Shown here piece after piece: positions 34,478 to 43,940 of a stretch of 64,000 nt of DNA (within the stretch, counting starts at the first letter, position 1; each line of letters begins with the position of its first letter). The notes below the pieces were generated by a model that worked only from the letters and a program-made list of their open reading frames with translations, was not told the origin of the DNA and searched no databases. The stretch covers positions 124,001 through 188,000 of the forward strand of contig NZ_JAPMXC010000002.1 in assembly GCF_026624755.1 (NCBI RefSeq), written 5' to 3'. This stretch comes from Robbsia betulipollinis (GTDB lineage Bacteria; Pseudomonadota; Gammaproteobacteria; Burkholderiales; Burkholderiaceae). The translations under genes and the position numbers were made by a program.

Positions 34478-36675
34478 GCCGCGCCCGGCGCCGAGGCGTC
34501 GGATTCGGAGGTCAGCGTTTCACCCAGCTTGTCGAAGACCCGCTGCGTCGCGCCGCGTGCGCGCAGCGCGAACAGCAGCAGCGAGCGTCCCGTCACCTGA
34601 TAGACATCCCCCGAGCCGAACTGCGGCAAGTCGTCGCGCACCGGCACGTTGGTATCGATCATGCAGGTCCACTGTTCGCTACCGGTCACATCCGGCAAGA
34701 CGAAGTCCACCACGTCGTGATGCGCGTTGAATACCATCAACAGCGTGGCGTCGGACGCGAGACGACGGATGCCCGAAGACTGCGCGCGGCCGTCGATGAC
34801 CATGCCGAAACATTTCATCGCGGGATCGCTCCACTGCTCCGGCGTGAGTTCGTTGCCGTCGGTGCTGACCCAACGCACGTCCGTGACCTGCAATTCCTCG
34901 TTCCACTCGCCGGTCAGGAAGCGATTGCGGCGCAGCACAGGCAGGGTGCGGCGCAGCGAGAGCAGCTTGCGCGTGAATTCGGCGAGCGCGTGACCGTCCT
35001 CGTCGATACCCTCCCAATCCACCCAGCTGATCTCGGTGTCCTGGCAATAGGCATTGTTGTTGCCATGCTGGGTGCGTCCGAATTCATCGCCCGCCAGCAG
35101 CATCGGCGTGCCTTGCGAGAACAGCAGGGTCGCGAGCATGTTGCGCTTCTGCCGTTCGCGCAGTGCCTTGATCTCGACGTCGTCGGTCGGGCCCTCGGCG
35201 CCGCAGTTCCACGACCGGTTGTCCGAACTGCCGTCGCGATTGTCCTCGCCGTTCGCGTCGTTGTGCTTCTCGTTGAAACTGACCGTGTCGTTGAGCGTGA
35301 AACCATCGTGCGCGGTGATGAAGTTCACGCTCGCCCACGGCCGGCGGCCACGGTGGTTGAACTTGTCGCCTGAGGCCGTGATGCGCTTGGCGAGTTCCGG
35401 CGTTTCGCCTTCTTCGCCTTTCCAGTAACTGCGTACGGTATCGCGGTAACGATCGTTCCACTCCGCCCAGCCCGGCGGGAAACCGCCCACCTGATAGCCG
35501 CCGGGACCGCAGTCCCACGGCTCGGCGATCAGTTTCACGCTGGAGAGGATCGGATCCTGGCGGCAGCTGTCGAGGAAACCGCTGCGCTGGTCGAAACCGT
35601 CCGGTTCGCGGCCGAGAATCGTCGCGAGATCGAAGCGGAAGCCATCGACGTTCATCTCGGTGACCCAGTAGCGCAGGCTGTCCGTTACCATCTGCACTAC
35701 GCGCGGATGGGACAGGTTCAGGGTATTGCCGGTACCGGTGTCGTTGATGTAGAAACGCGGCTGCTCCGGCATCAGACGGTAGTAGGTCGAATTGTCGATG
35801 CCCTTGTAGCAGAGCGTCGGCCCGAGTTCGTTGCCTTCGGCGGTGTGGTTGTAGACGACGTCCAGCACCACTTCGAGGCCCGCATCGTGGAACCGGTCGA
35901 TGGTCTGCTTGAATTCCTCGATCTTGCCGGTCGCGAAAAAGCGCTGGTCGGCGGCGAAGAAACCGATCGTGTTGTAGCCCCAGTAGTTCGTCAGGCCCTT
36001 GTCGAGCAGCTGGCTGTCGTTGACGAACGAGTGGATCGGCAGCAATTCGACGGTGGTCACGCCCAGGCCGCGGATATAGTCGACGACGGCCGGCTCGCCG
36101 AGCCCGGCGAACGTGCCGCGCAGTTCCTCGGGCACGCCCGGGTGGCGCTTCGTGTAGCCGCGCACATGCGTTTCATAGACCACCGAGCGATCGAACGGCA
36201 CCCGCACGCGGGTGGGATGGTGCCAGCTGAAGGCGGTGTCGACGACGCACGATTTCGGCACGAAGGCCGCACTGTCGCGGGTGTCGAAGGACAGATCCTG
36301 ATCGGCATGGCCCAGCGTGTAGCCGAACACCTCGGGGCCCCACTTCAGTTCGCCGACATGCGCCTTCGCGTACGGGTCGAGCAACAGCTTGTTCGGGTTG
36401 AAACGGTGACCCGCGTCCGGCTCGTACGGCCCATGCACACGATAGCCGTACACGGTGCCCGGCGGCAGATCGTGGACATAGACATGCCAGACCTCGTCGG
36501 TGTATTCGGGGATCTCGATGCGCTCGAGTTCGGACTTGCCGTCCTTGTCGAAGAGACACAGTTCGACCTTCGTCGCATTGGCGGAGAACATCGCGAAGTT
36601 CACGCCCTTGCCATCCCACGTCGCCCCACGCGGAAACGGCGATCCTTCGGAAATACGACTCTGGGTTTTCGTCAT
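34474..36675 (-). CDS. glgX: glycogen debranching enzyme (GH13 isoamylase type)
   Basis: 733 residues from ATG 36675, with AAGG close upstream. An N-terminal CBM48-like beta domain (FPRGATWDGKGVNFAMFSANATKVELCLFD) is followed by a GH13 barrel. Conserved regions seen are VVYNHTAEG (region I), DGFRFDLATILG (region II, nucleophile Asp), LIAEPWDCGPGGYQVG (region III, acid/base Glu) and FITAHDGFTLND (region IV). GlgX/TreX enzymes remove alpha-1,6 branches from glycogen limit dextrins. It stands alone here; glgA, glgB, glgC and glgP are not in this window. The convergent gene is the PspA-paired TPR protein, separated by the long hairpin at 34293-34342. Confidence 0.95.
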   Translation of the reverse strand: MTKTQSRISEGSPFPRGATWDGKGVNFAMFSANATKVELCLFDKDGKSELERIEIPEYTDEVWHVYVHDLPPGTVYGYRVHGPYEPDAGHRFNPNKLLLDPYAKAHVGELKWGPEVFGYTLGHADQDLSFDTRDSAAFVPKSCVVDTAFSWHHPTRVRVPFDRSVVYETHVRGYTKRHPGVPEELRGTFAGLGEPAVVDYIRGLGVTTVELLPIHSFVNDSQLLDKGLTNYWGYNTIGFFAADQRFFATGKIEEFKQTIDRFHDAGLEVVLDVVYNHTAEGNELGPTLCYKGIDNSTYYRLMPEQPRFYINDTGTGNTLNLSHPRVVQMVTDSLRYWVTEMNVDGFRFDLATILGREPDGFDQRSGFLDSCRQDPILSSVKLIAEPWDCGPGGYQVGGFPPGWAEWNDRYRDTVRSYWKGEEGETPELAKRITASGDKFNHRGRRPWASVNFITAHDGFTLNDTVSFNEKHNDANGEDNRDGSSDNRSWNCGAEGPTDDVEIKALRERQKRNMLATLLFSQGTPMLLAGDEFGRTQHGNNNAYCQDTEISWVDWEGIDEDGHALAEFTRKLLSLRRTLPVLRRNRFLTGEWNEELQVTDVRWVSTDGNELTPEQWSDPAMKCFGMVIDGRAQSSGIRRLASDATLLMVFNAHHDVVDFVLPDVTGSEQWTCMIDTNVPVRDDLPQFGSGDVYQVTGRSLLLFALRARGATQRVFDKLGETLTSESDASAPGAA

Positions 36676-36938
36676 TTTTACCTTTGCTCCACGGTCCTGG
36701 TCGGCCACCACTGGTGGGCCGGAAAATTAAAAAATCGCCGAACCGGCGAGGAATCTCGATATGCACCGACCGTTTCCTTGCCGCCTGACTGGGCAGCAAG
36801 CGCGGTCGTCCACGGGGCCTGCACCGCCGTTTTGCATCGCGGCCCTGCCGTGCGTCCCGTCCGCCGGGCCGCCGCGAGCCGATCGCGGCCAGATGAAGCA
36901 GGATCCGCGCCCGGGCGCGTCATCCAGCCCCGCGATGC
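36676..36938. other. intergenic region upstream of glgX
   Basis: No gene is seen. The first 80 bases upstream of glgX are AT-richer (AAAATTAAAAAATCGCC) and likely hold its promoter. CACCACTGGTGG (36707-36718) is a 12-base perfect palindrome that could be an operator. Confidence 0.4.
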
Positions 36939-37874
36939 TCAACGACGTGCAATTTCCGCCAGAACGGCATCGTCCTCACCCATCGCCAGCGGCAGCCGCG
37001 CGCTCAGGAAATCCACCCAGGTGCGGATCTTGGCGTCGATGTACTGCCGCGACGAATAGAGGGCGTGGATCTCGAAGCGTTGCAGCCGGTAGTGCGCGAA
37101 CAGGCGCACCAGAGAGCCGTCGCGCAATCCATCGAGCGCGGCGTAGGACGGCAGCATGCCGATGCCCATGCCTTCCCGGATGGCCTGATCGAGCGCTTCG
37201 GCGACATTGACGCGAAACGAACTCATGCTGACGTCGATGCTGCACGCGGGCCCCGCGCCGCCGTCCGGCAGCGGTTCGAAGGTCCAGCGGTCGAGCGGAA
37301 AGAACGGTCCCTGCAATTGCAGGCACGGATGACCGGCGAGCGCCTCCGGCGTGCTCGGCGTGCCATGCGCGCGCAGGTAGCCGGGCGACGCGCACAACAC
37401 GCTGTAGACGCTGCCCAGACGCTGCGAGATCATGCCCGAATCGGGCAGGCCGCCGCTGAGCGCCACCGCCGTGTCGTATCCCTCGTCGATCAGATCGGGG
37501 ATGCGCTGCGAGAGTGTCAATTCCACCGCCACCGCGGGATGCGCTTCCCGGTAACGCGCGATCGCCGGAATCAGATAGCGCTGGCCGAAACTGGTCATCG
37601 CGTGAATGCGCAAGGTGCCGGAGGCGACGACGTTCGCGTCGGCCGCTTCGGCCTCGGCTTCATCGACGATCGCCAGGATGTGCGCGCAGCGTTGCAGGTA
37701 GCGTTGCCCCGCCTCGGTCACCGCGAGACGGCGGGTCGTGCGGTTCAGGAGCCGCGTGCGCAGATGGGTTTCCAGGTCCGACACCGCGCGCGACACCTGA
37801 GCGGTGGTGGCGTTCAGTTGCCGCGCCGCCGCGGTAAACCCGCCGGCGTCGACGACGCGCGTGAAGATGCGCAT
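36939..37874 (-). CDS. LysR-family transcriptional regulator of the efflux operon
   Basis: 311 residues if begun at ATG 37874, or a few more if an upstream codon is used; GGAG lies seven bases before the ATC codon of NIDTLNNM, so a rare start six codons earlier is possible. The N-terminal winged helix is MRIFTRVVDAGGFTAAARQL with recognition helix ATTAQVSRAVSDLETHL and RLLNRTTRRLAVTEAG, typical LysR (CrgA/AaeR-like branch). The remainder is the periplasmic-binding-fold effector domain. The gene is divergent from the OMF-FUSC-DUF1656-HlyD operon, whose relatives are activated by such regulators on sensing aromatic or weak acids (AaeR for hydroxybenzoate, FuaR-type for fusaric acid). The inducer here is inferred, not shown. 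Confidence 0.88.
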   Translation of the reverse strand: MRIFTRVVDAGGFTAAARQLNATTAQVSRAVSDLETHLRTRLLNRTTRRLAVTEAGQRYLQRCAHILAIVDEAEAEAADANVVASGTLRIHAMTSFGQRYLIPAIARYREAHPAVAVELTLSQRIPDLIDEGYDTAVALSGGLPDSGMISQRLGSVYSVLCASPGYLRAHGTPSTPEALAGHPCLQLQGPFFPLDRWTFEPLPDGGAGPACSIDVSMSSFRVNVAEALDQAIREGMGIGMLPSYAALDGLRDGSLVRLFAHYRLQRFEIHALYSSRQYIDAKIRTWVDFLSARLPLAMGEDDAVLAEIARR

Positions 37875-38072
37875 ATTGTTGAGCGTATCGATGTTCCGGC
37901 TCCCGGCGTCTTCTGCGTGATCGAGCGTGATTGAGGGCGCGGACAGGGTCCGCAGGGAAAGGGGGACGGCACCCGCCATCCGCGCCGATTGTTGCATATT
38001 ACGTAAGAAAAATTCGCAGGAAACCCCCTATTTCCGGCGCAACCGGGCCATTACAATCGCTCCTCCTTCACC
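37875..38072. promoter_or_regulatory. divergent promoter region of the LysR gene and efflux operon
   Basis: It contains TTGCATATTACGTAA (38003-38017 area), an AT-rich stretch with the palindrome TTACGTAA and a T-N11-A layout suited to a LysR box. CATTACAATCG at about 38051 (TACAAT) is the probable -10 box of the efflux operon, close to its start codon. Confidence 0.5.
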
Positions 38073-39614
38073 ATGGGGCGCGCGTCCCGACGAACCGTGT
38101 TTTCTGCCTTGCGCCGACACCCGCGCCGTGCGGCCGTTCTCGCCATCGGCATGACCCTGGGCGGATGCGCCGATTGGTCGGGCATCACGCCCCACGTGCC
38201 GGCGCGCGCGGCGAACGATCTCGATGCCGGCCACACGCTGCGCGACGCCGCCCCCGCCGCGCGCGCCGCGGCCGACGCCAGCGCGCAATGGCCGATGCGC
38301 CAATGGTGGCGCGTCTATCGCGACCCGCAGCTCGACCGGCTCGTGGACGCGGCCATCGACGGCAACCCGACGCAGTCGATCGCCGCGGCGCGTCTGCGCG
38401 AAGCGCTGGCGATGGCCGGCGAAGCACGCGCCGCGACCCTGCCCACGCTGGACGCCAGCGCCAATCTGAGCCGCGAGCACTGGCCGCAAAGCGGCTATTA
38501 CAAGGCGACGTTTCCCGGCGAAAACAATTTCAACAATACGGCCACCCTGCGCTTCGACTATCCGCTGGATCTGTTCGGCGCGAAGCGCCAGGGCGCGCAA
38601 CGCGCGATCGACGCCGCGCATGCGCTCGCTGCCGACGCGCGTTCGGCGCAGTTGAGTCTCGAATCGAACGTGGTGCGCGCCTATCTTCGGTTTTCGTTGC
38701 AGTTCGCGTTGCGCGACGTCGCGCGGCGCACGCTCGTCGACCAGCAGCGCGTGCGCGATTTCGCGCAACGGCGTTGGCAGGCGGGCATCGGCACGCAACT
38801 GGAAATCAGCCAGGCGCAGGCGCCGCTGCCGCAAAGCGAAGTGGCATTGGAACAGATCGACGAGGCAATCGCCCTGTCGCGCAACCAGCTCGCCGCGTTG
38901 ATCGGCCAGGGACCGGGCGCCGGCGACGCCCTGCAGACGCCGGCGCTACAGTTCGATGCCGCCATCGCACTGCCCTCCGCGCTGCCTGCCGAACTGATCG
39001 GGCATCGGCCCGACGTGGTGGCGATGCGCTGGCGGATCGAGGCGCAGGCACGCGCCGTCGATGTGCAGCAGGCGGCGTTTTACCCCAATGTCGACCTGGT
39101 GGCCAGCGCCGGGGCGATGGCGGTCAGTCCGGTGTTTTCCAGCTTCGCGCGTCTGTCGAGCGTGGGCACGTCGTTCGGCCCGGCCCTCTCTTTGCCGATT
39201 TTCGAGGGCGGGCGCCTGCGCGCCGGTCTTGGCGCGGCAGCCGCCGAGTACGACGTCGCGGTCGGCCAGTACAACGATACCGTGGTCCGCGCGCTGCGCG
39301 AGATCGCCGATCAGGTGCTGACCTTCCAGTCGCTGGGACGCCAACAGGCGGCAGCGGCCCGCGCGATCGCCACCGCGCAGCGCAGTTTCGACCTGGCGAC
39401 GATGGGCTTCACGCGCGGCCTCACCGACTATCTCAACGTTCTGAACGCCGAGGACGGCCTGCTGCGCGAGGAGCGCAGCATGAAGCGCCTCCAGGCGTCA
39501 CGCTTGACGGCCTACGCGGACCTGATGACGGCACTGGGCGGGGGACTGGCGCAACCGGCGGACTCGCCGCGCGTGCAGCCGCCGCGTATCGCGCAGGGCG
39601 AGCCCGTCCGATGA
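38073..39614 (+). CDS. outer membrane factor lipoprotein, NodT family
   Basis: 513 residues. The N-terminus is basic then hydrophobic and ends in the lipobox MTLGGC, so it is an outer-membrane lipoprotein. Two OEP repeats are visible, typical of TolC-like trimeric channels: LDRLVDAAIDGNPTQSIAAARLREALA at the start of the first, and ALPAELIGHRPDVVAMRWRIEAQARAVDVQQAAFYPNVDLVAS at the second, with FSLPIFEGGRLRA-type sequence (LSLPIFEGGRLRAGL) near the end. It is the exit duct of the pump encoded by the next three genes. Its stop overlaps the FUSC start by four bases (ATGA). Confidence 0.92.
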   Translation: MGRASRRTVFSALRRHPRRAAVLAIGMTLGGCADWSGITPHVPARAANDLDAGHTLRDAAPAARAAADASAQWPMRQWWRVYRDPQLDRLVDAAIDGNPTQSIAAARLREALAMAGEARAATLPTLDASANLSREHWPQSGYYKATFPGENNFNNTATLRFDYPLDLFGAKRQGAQRAIDAAHALAADARSAQLSLESNVVRAYLRFSLQFALRDVARRTLVDQQRVRDFAQRRWQAGIGTQLEISQAQAPLPQSEVALEQIDEAIALSRNQLAALIGQGPGAGDALQTPALQFDAAIALPSALPAELIGHRPDVVAMRWRIEAQARAVDVQQAAFYPNVDLVASAGAMAVSPVFSSFARLSSVGTSFGPALSLPIFEGGRLRAGLGAAAAEYDVAVGQYNDTVVRALREIADQVLTFQSLGRQQAAAARAIATAQRSFDLATMGFTRGLTDYLNVLNAEDGLLREERSMKRLQASRLTAYADLMTALGGGLAQPADSPRVQPPRIAQGEPVR

Positions 39615-41965
39615 GCGGCGGCCTGCCTTCGCCGAATCGACCCGGCACGGCGCCGTCCGGTGCCGCGCCACGCGTGCCGCTGCGCCGGGCGCTGGCGGAT
39701 ACCGCGCGCGACTGGTACCACACGGAAGGCCCCCTGTGGGTGCATGTCGGCAAGGCCGTGTTCGCGGGTCTGCTCGCGCTCTACCTGGCGATGCGTCTGG
39801 AACTGCCCTCGCCCCGCACCGCGCTGACGACGGTATTCGTCGTCATGACGCCGCAAAGCGGGATGGTGCTGTCGAAAAGCTTCTACCGCCTGCTCGGCAC
39901 GCTGGCCGGTCTGACGGCGATGCTCACGCTCATCAGCCTGTTTTCCCAGGCCCATGCGCTGTTCCTGGCGGGCCTGGCAGCGTGGATCGGCGTCTGCACG
40001 GCAGGTTCGGCACGCAATCGCCATTTCCGTTCGTATGGCTTTCTGCTCGCGGGCTACACCGCCGCCCTGGTCGGCGTGACGAACGCCGAGGCGCCGCTGG
40101 GCGCGTTCGACGCCAGCGTCACGCGCGCGATCGAAGTGAGTCTGGGCATTCTCTGCTCGGCCGTGGTCAGTTCGGTGATCTTTCCGCGCTATGCGTCGGC
40201 CGCGTTGCAGACACACGTGCGCGCGCGCTTCGGCGGCTTCGTCGAATTCGTGCGCGCCGCACTGCGGGGCAGCATCGACCGCACGGCGATGGAGCGGCGC
40301 AACATGGGGTTCATCGCCGAAGTGGTCGGCCTCGAAGCCCTGCGCAGCTATACGATCTTCGAGGATCCGGTCTCACGCCGCATGGGCGCCCACATCGCGC
40401 GCTTCAATGGCGAATCGATGAGCGTGGCGACACGCTTTCATGCGCTGCATCAATTGCTCGAACGCGTGCGTGCGCAAGGCGCGCCCTGGATCGTCGAGGC
40501 GATCACGCCCTACCTGCACGAGTTGAGCGAGCAACTGAGCATCGATGGCGAATCGGTGCCGAACGCGGCCGGTGCGGCGCGCGTCGCCGCGCAGCTGGAC
40601 GGCTTCAAGGCGCGGCTGCCGGCACGCCTGCGCGCCACGCGCGCCGCGGCGCGCGTCTTGCCGTCCGCTGCGGCGATCGCCGCAGTGCCGCACAGTCAGA
40701 TGCGGGATTTCGATAGCGCCACCGAACTCCTGTATCGGTTCGTCGTCGAACTGCATTACTTCGCGTCGACCTATGCCGCGCTGCGCCGTTCCACCCCGGG
40801 CAACCACGCTCCCGAACGCACCCGGAAGGGCGCCGCCGATCCAGGGCCCGACCGCGCCGACCGGGACCGCGCCAACGCATGGCGCTATACGCCGAAGACG
40901 AACGGTCTGATGGCCGCGATCGCCGGCGCGCGCGCCGGCGTCACGCTGTTGCTGGTGTCGGCGTTCTGGATCTTCAGCGGCTGGCCATCGGGCGACTTCG
41001 CCGCCGTGACCGCCGGTACGGTCTGCGCGCTGGTGTCGGCATCGCCCCAACCCGCCCGCGCCGCGGTCCAGATGTCCATCGGTTCCGCCCTTGCCTGCCT
41101 GGCAGGTTATGTCTTCACGTTCCACGTGCTGGTCGACCGCTCCGGCTTCCTGCTGATGGCCGCGGGGCTTGCCCCTTTCTTAATGTTCGGCGCGTGGCTG
41201 ACGACACGGCGCAACGGCATGGGCGCGGGAATGGGCTTCTGCATCTTTTTCTGCTTCCTTGCCGGCCCGGACAACCGGAACAATTACGATGTGCTCGTCT
41301 ATGTCAACAACTGCATCGCCCTGATGGTGGCCATGGGCGTCAGCGCCGCGGCGTTCGGCATCCTCCTGCCGCCCACCACCGGCTGGTTGCTGCGCCGCAT
41401 GGCGGCGGACCTGCGGCGCCAGGTCGGCGTCGCGGGCTTCGGCAAGCTCGCCGGTCTCGCGCATCGGTTCGACAACCAGACCCGCGACTACATGTTTCAG
41501 ATCGGCGGCCTGACCGCTGAAAAACCCGCCGAGCAGCGCGCGATGCTCGGCTGGATGTTCGCCGTGCTCGAAATCGGCCATGCGCTGATCGAATTGCGCG
41601 AAGAATTCGCGTCCCTGCCGGCCGCCCTCGCCCGCGATCCGCTATACCAGCCGGGCTCGCGCTGGCGCCAGCCGCTGCGCGCGCTGCGCCGCGGTCTGGT
41701 CGAACTCTTCGAACGGCCCAGCGCGGCGCGCTGGCGCACGGCAGCGGACCTGACGACGCGGGCACTCGCGCAGACCGAGGCGATGCTGCCTATCGCGCGG
41801 GAGCGCGACGAACGCCAGCGCCTGCAGCGTATTCTCAGCTATCTGCATTTCATCCATACCGCCCTGCTCGATCCGCAATCGCCGCTTGCGGCCTGCGGCG
41901 GGGCCGCAACGGCATCCATGGCGCGACGCGATCCCCCCGCGTCCTCACCGGCGCCGTCGCGATGA
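39611..41965 (+). CDS. FUSC/AaeB-type aromatic acid efflux permease
   Basis: 784 residues. It has two membrane halves, each with several helices: AVFAGLLALYLAMRLELPSPRTALTTVFVVMTPQSG and VTLLLVSAFWIFSGWPSGDFAAVTAGTVCALVSASPQ. A large cytoplasmic helical region follows each half. This is the architecture of FUSC (fusaric acid resistance) and AaeB (hydroxybenzoate) exporters; the PRTALTTVFVVM motif is characteristic. It moves aromatic or weak acids out of the cytoplasm, working with the HlyD adaptor and NodT channel. Both gene borders overlap their neighbours by four bases, so the products are made in balance. The substrate is inferred from the family. The long open frame upstream of 39611 is only a shadow over the OMF gene. 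Confidence 0.9.
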   Translation: MSGGLPSPNRPGTAPSGAAPRVPLRRALADTARDWYHTEGPLWVHVGKAVFAGLLALYLAMRLELPSPRTALTTVFVVMTPQSGMVLSKSFYRLLGTLAGLTAMLTLISLFSQAHALFLAGLAAWIGVCTAGSARNRHFRSYGFLLAGYTAALVGVTNAEAPLGAFDASVTRAIEVSLGILCSAVVSSVIFPRYASAALQTHVRARFGGFVEFVRAALRGSIDRTAMERRNMGFIAEVVGLEALRSYTIFEDPVSRRMGAHIARFNGESMSVATRFHALHQLLERVRAQGAPWIVEAITPYLHELSEQLSIDGESVPNAAGAARVAAQLDGFKARLPARLRATRAAARVLPSAAAIAAVPHSQMRDFDSATELLYRFVVELHYFASTYAALRRSTPGNHAPERTRKGAADPGPDRADRDRANAWRYTPKTNGLMAAIAGARAGVTLLLVSAFWIFSGWPSGDFAAVTAGTVCALVSASPQPARAAVQMSIGSALACLAGYVFTFHVLVDRSGFLLMAAGLAPFLMFGAWLTTRRNGMGAGMGFCIFFCFLAGPDNRNNYDVLVYVNNCIALMVAMGVSAAAFGILLPPTTGWLLRRMAADLRRQVGVAGFGKLAGLAHRFDNQTRDYMFQIGGLTAEKPAEQRAMLGWMFAVLEIGHALIELREEFASLPAALARDPLYQPGSRWRQPLRALRRGLVELFERPSAARWRTAADLTTRALAQTEAMLPIARERDERQRLQRILSYLHFIHTALLDPQSPLAACGGAATASMARRDPPASSPAPSR

Positions 41966-42231
41966 GCGACCTCACGTCCACGCTGCCCGGCTGGCTGACG
42001 CTCCTGCACCGCTGGCTCGCGTCCTGGACCCTGCCGCGCGAAACCTCGCTCGGCGGCGCCTACGTGCCCACCCTGATGGTGGTCTTCGTCGGCTGCGGCG
42101 CACTGACCTGGTTGATCGACCTCGGTCTCGCGCGTGCCGGTGCCTACCGCTTCATCTGGCACCCGCCGCTGTTTCGCATCAGCCTGTTCGTCTGCCTGCT
42201 GTCGGTGGCGGGCCTGGCGCTATACGGCTGA
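41962..42231 (+). CDS. DUF1656 small inner-membrane protein of the efflux operon
   Basis: 89 residues with two membrane helices (VPTLMVVFVGCGALTWLIDLGLA and LFRISLFVCLLSVAGLALYG). PRETSLGGAYVPTLM and YRFIWHPPLFRISLFVCL are typical of DUF1656/AaeX proteins, which sit between the permease and adaptor genes of these pumps. The role of AaeX is not known; it may help assembly. It starts at ATG 41962, overlapping the FUSC stop. Confidence 0.9.
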   Translation: MSDLTSTLPGWLTLLHRWLASWTLPRETSLGGAYVPTLMVVFVGCGALTWLIDLGLARAGAYRFIWHPPLFRISLFVCLLSVAGLALYG

Positions 42232-42294
42232 AATGGCACTTCGCATCATCCTGGCCGGGCACCGTTTGCCAGCGCGGCTTTTATCGAGAAAAAA

Positions 42295-43242
42295 GTGACG
42301 ATCAAGAATCTCTTCAGCGTGTGCGTGACGCTGTGCATTTTCGCCGTGGCGATCCTGGCCGGACGCCTGCTGTGGCAGCACTATATGGACGCGCCCTGGA
42401 CGCGCGACGCACGCGTGCGGGCCGACATCGTCAATGTCGCTCCGGACGTTTCGGGAATGATCGTGGACCTGCCGGTGCACGACAATCAATTCGTGCATCG
42501 CGGCGAACTGCTCATGCAGATCGATCCCGAACGTTACCGGATCGCCGTCGCCGAAGCCCAGGCGCTATTGGCCGCGCGCGGCGCGGACCTGCAGATGCGG
42601 CGCCGCGACGCCGCGCGCCGTGCCGATCTCGACAGTCTCGTGGTGTCGAGCGAATCCCGCGAAAACGCCGTGCGCAGCGCCGATTCGGCCGCCGCGCAAT
42701 ACCAGGCCGCGCAGGCGCAACTCGACGCGGCGCGCCTGAATCTGTCGCGAACCCGCGTGCTCGCACCGGTGGACGGCTACGTCACGAATCTGCTCACGCA
42801 TCGCGGTGACTACGCCGCCGCAGGAGTCGCGCGCGTCGCCCTCATCGACAGCGCGTCGTTCTGGGTCTACGGCTATTTCGAGGAAACCAAGCTGCCCCAT
42901 ATCAAGGTCGGCGATGCCGCGCGCATGCAGATGATGAGCGGCGAACAGTTGCAGGGACACGTCGAGAGCATCGCCCGGGGCATCACCGACCGGGACAACC
43001 CGGTCGGCCACGAACTCATATCGGACGTCAATCCGACGTTCAACTGGGTCCGTCTCGCGCAGCGGGTGCCCGTTCGCATCCATATCGACGCCGTTCCGCC
43101 CGGCATGCTGCTGGCCGCTGGCACGACCTGCACGGTCGTCGTCACGCCGGCGGCGGCCGGTACCGGGGCCGACACCGGGGCCGACACCGACGCCGCCGGG
43201 CCGGGCCGGCCGGCGGGACCACGGCACCAGCCGCTGCGCTGA
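42295..43242 (+). CDS. HlyD/EmrA-type membrane fusion protein of the efflux operon
   Basis: 315 residues from GTG 42295. One N-terminal membrane anchor (LFSVCVTLCIFAVAILAGRLLW) is followed by DAPWTRDARVRADIVNVAPDVSGMIVDLPVHDNQFVHRGELLMQIDP, the biotinyl-lipoyl half, then a short helical hairpin and the second lipoyl half (LNLSRTRVLAPVDGYVTNLLTHRGDYA). A beta-barrel domain comes next (FWVYGYFEETKLPHIKVGDAARM). It links the FUSC permease to the NodT channel across the periplasm, as AaeA does. The C-terminal 35 residues are Gly/Ala/Thr-rich. The operon seems to end here. Confidence 0.92.
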   Translation: MTIKNLFSVCVTLCIFAVAILAGRLLWQHYMDAPWTRDARVRADIVNVAPDVSGMIVDLPVHDNQFVHRGELLMQIDPERYRIAVAEAQALLAARGADLQMRRRDAARRADLDSLVVSSESRENAVRSADSAAAQYQAAQAQLDAARLNLSRTRVLAPVDGYVTNLLTHRGDYAAAGVARVALIDSASFWVYGYFEETKLPHIKVGDAARMQMMSGEQLQGHVESIARGITDRDNPVGHELISDVNPTFNWVRLAQRVPVRIHIDAVPPGMLLAAGTTCTVVVTPAAAGTGADTGADTDAAGPGRPAGPRHQPLR

Positions 43243-43362
43243 TTGCAGAATTCCGGCACCGACATGCGAAGCACAGCCGCATGCTTCCCATCTCACCCGC
43301 AGGTTACCCGTTGTAACATAAGCGCGCGAGGCGCATCCGATGCCATTGTCAGCGGTATTTCG

Positions 43363-43393
43363 AGATACGCAATCGCGGGATACGCAATCGCAT
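43363..43393. repeat. tandem GATACGCAATCGC repeat upstream of mscL
   Basis: Two copies of GATACGCAATCGC in direct tandem, 15 bases apart, lie 35-65 bases before the mscL start. They may be regulatory or a chance duplication. Confidence 0.35.
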
Positions 43394-43427
43394 CTTTTCG
43401 TCCAGCCAACAAGGGAGTTTGCCGAGT

Positions 43428-43895
43428 ATGAGTATCGTTCGTGAATTTCGGGACTTCGCCATAAAGGGCAATGTCGTCGACCTGGCCGTCGGGGTGATCA
43501 TCGGGGGCGCCTTCTCGACCATCGTCAATTCGGTCGTCAAGGACATGATCATGCCGGTCGTGGGCCTGGCGGTCGGCGGCCTCGACTTCTCCAATCTGTT
43601 CATTCGCATCGGCCACCTGCCGGAGACGTTCCACGGTAACCCCGCGTCGTACGCCGACCTGCAGAAAGCCGGCGTGGCGGCCATCGGCTATGGCAATTTT
43701 CTTACCGTGCTGCTGAATTTCATCATTCTGGCCTTCATCATCTTCCTCATGGTCAAGGGCATCAACCGCCTGCGTACCGCCGCGCATCTCGAACAGGCGG
43801 CGGCCGCACCCGCGATCGCCGAGGAAGTCCTGCTGCTGCGCGATATCCGCGATGCGCTGCACACCACGGGTGGCGCCCCGCGCAACGTTTCCTGA
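43428..43895 (+). CDS. mscL: large-conductance mechanosensitive channel MscL
   Basis: 155 residues from ATG 43428, with AAGGGAG ten bases upstream. It begins [46 protein letters not shown], the amphipathic N-helix and pore helix M1. A periplasmic loop follows, then M2 ([25 protein letters not shown]) and a cytoplasmic helix ([15 protein letters not shown]). It opens under membrane tension and lets small solutes escape during hypo-osmotic shock. The length is slightly above the usual 136-145. Confidence 0.97.
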   Translation: MSIVREFRDFAIKGNVVDLAVGVIIGGAFSTIVNSVVKDMIMPVVGLAVGGLDFSNLFIRIGHLPETFHGNPASYADLQKAGVAAIGYGNFLTVLLNFIILAFIIFLMVKGINRLRTAAHLEQAAAAPAIAEEVLLLRDIRDALHTTGGAPRNVS

Positions 43896-43940
43896 GCGCA
43901 ACGCCCTGGCGGTGACGACCCGGCGCGCGAACGCGTGCGC

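Noticed and set aside
37931-39610. Upstream part of a 1344-codon plus-strand frame joined to the FUSC permease
   Set aside because: This part is Arg-rich nonsense overlapping the outer membrane factor gene. The true permease start is ATG 39611, which overlaps the previous stop.
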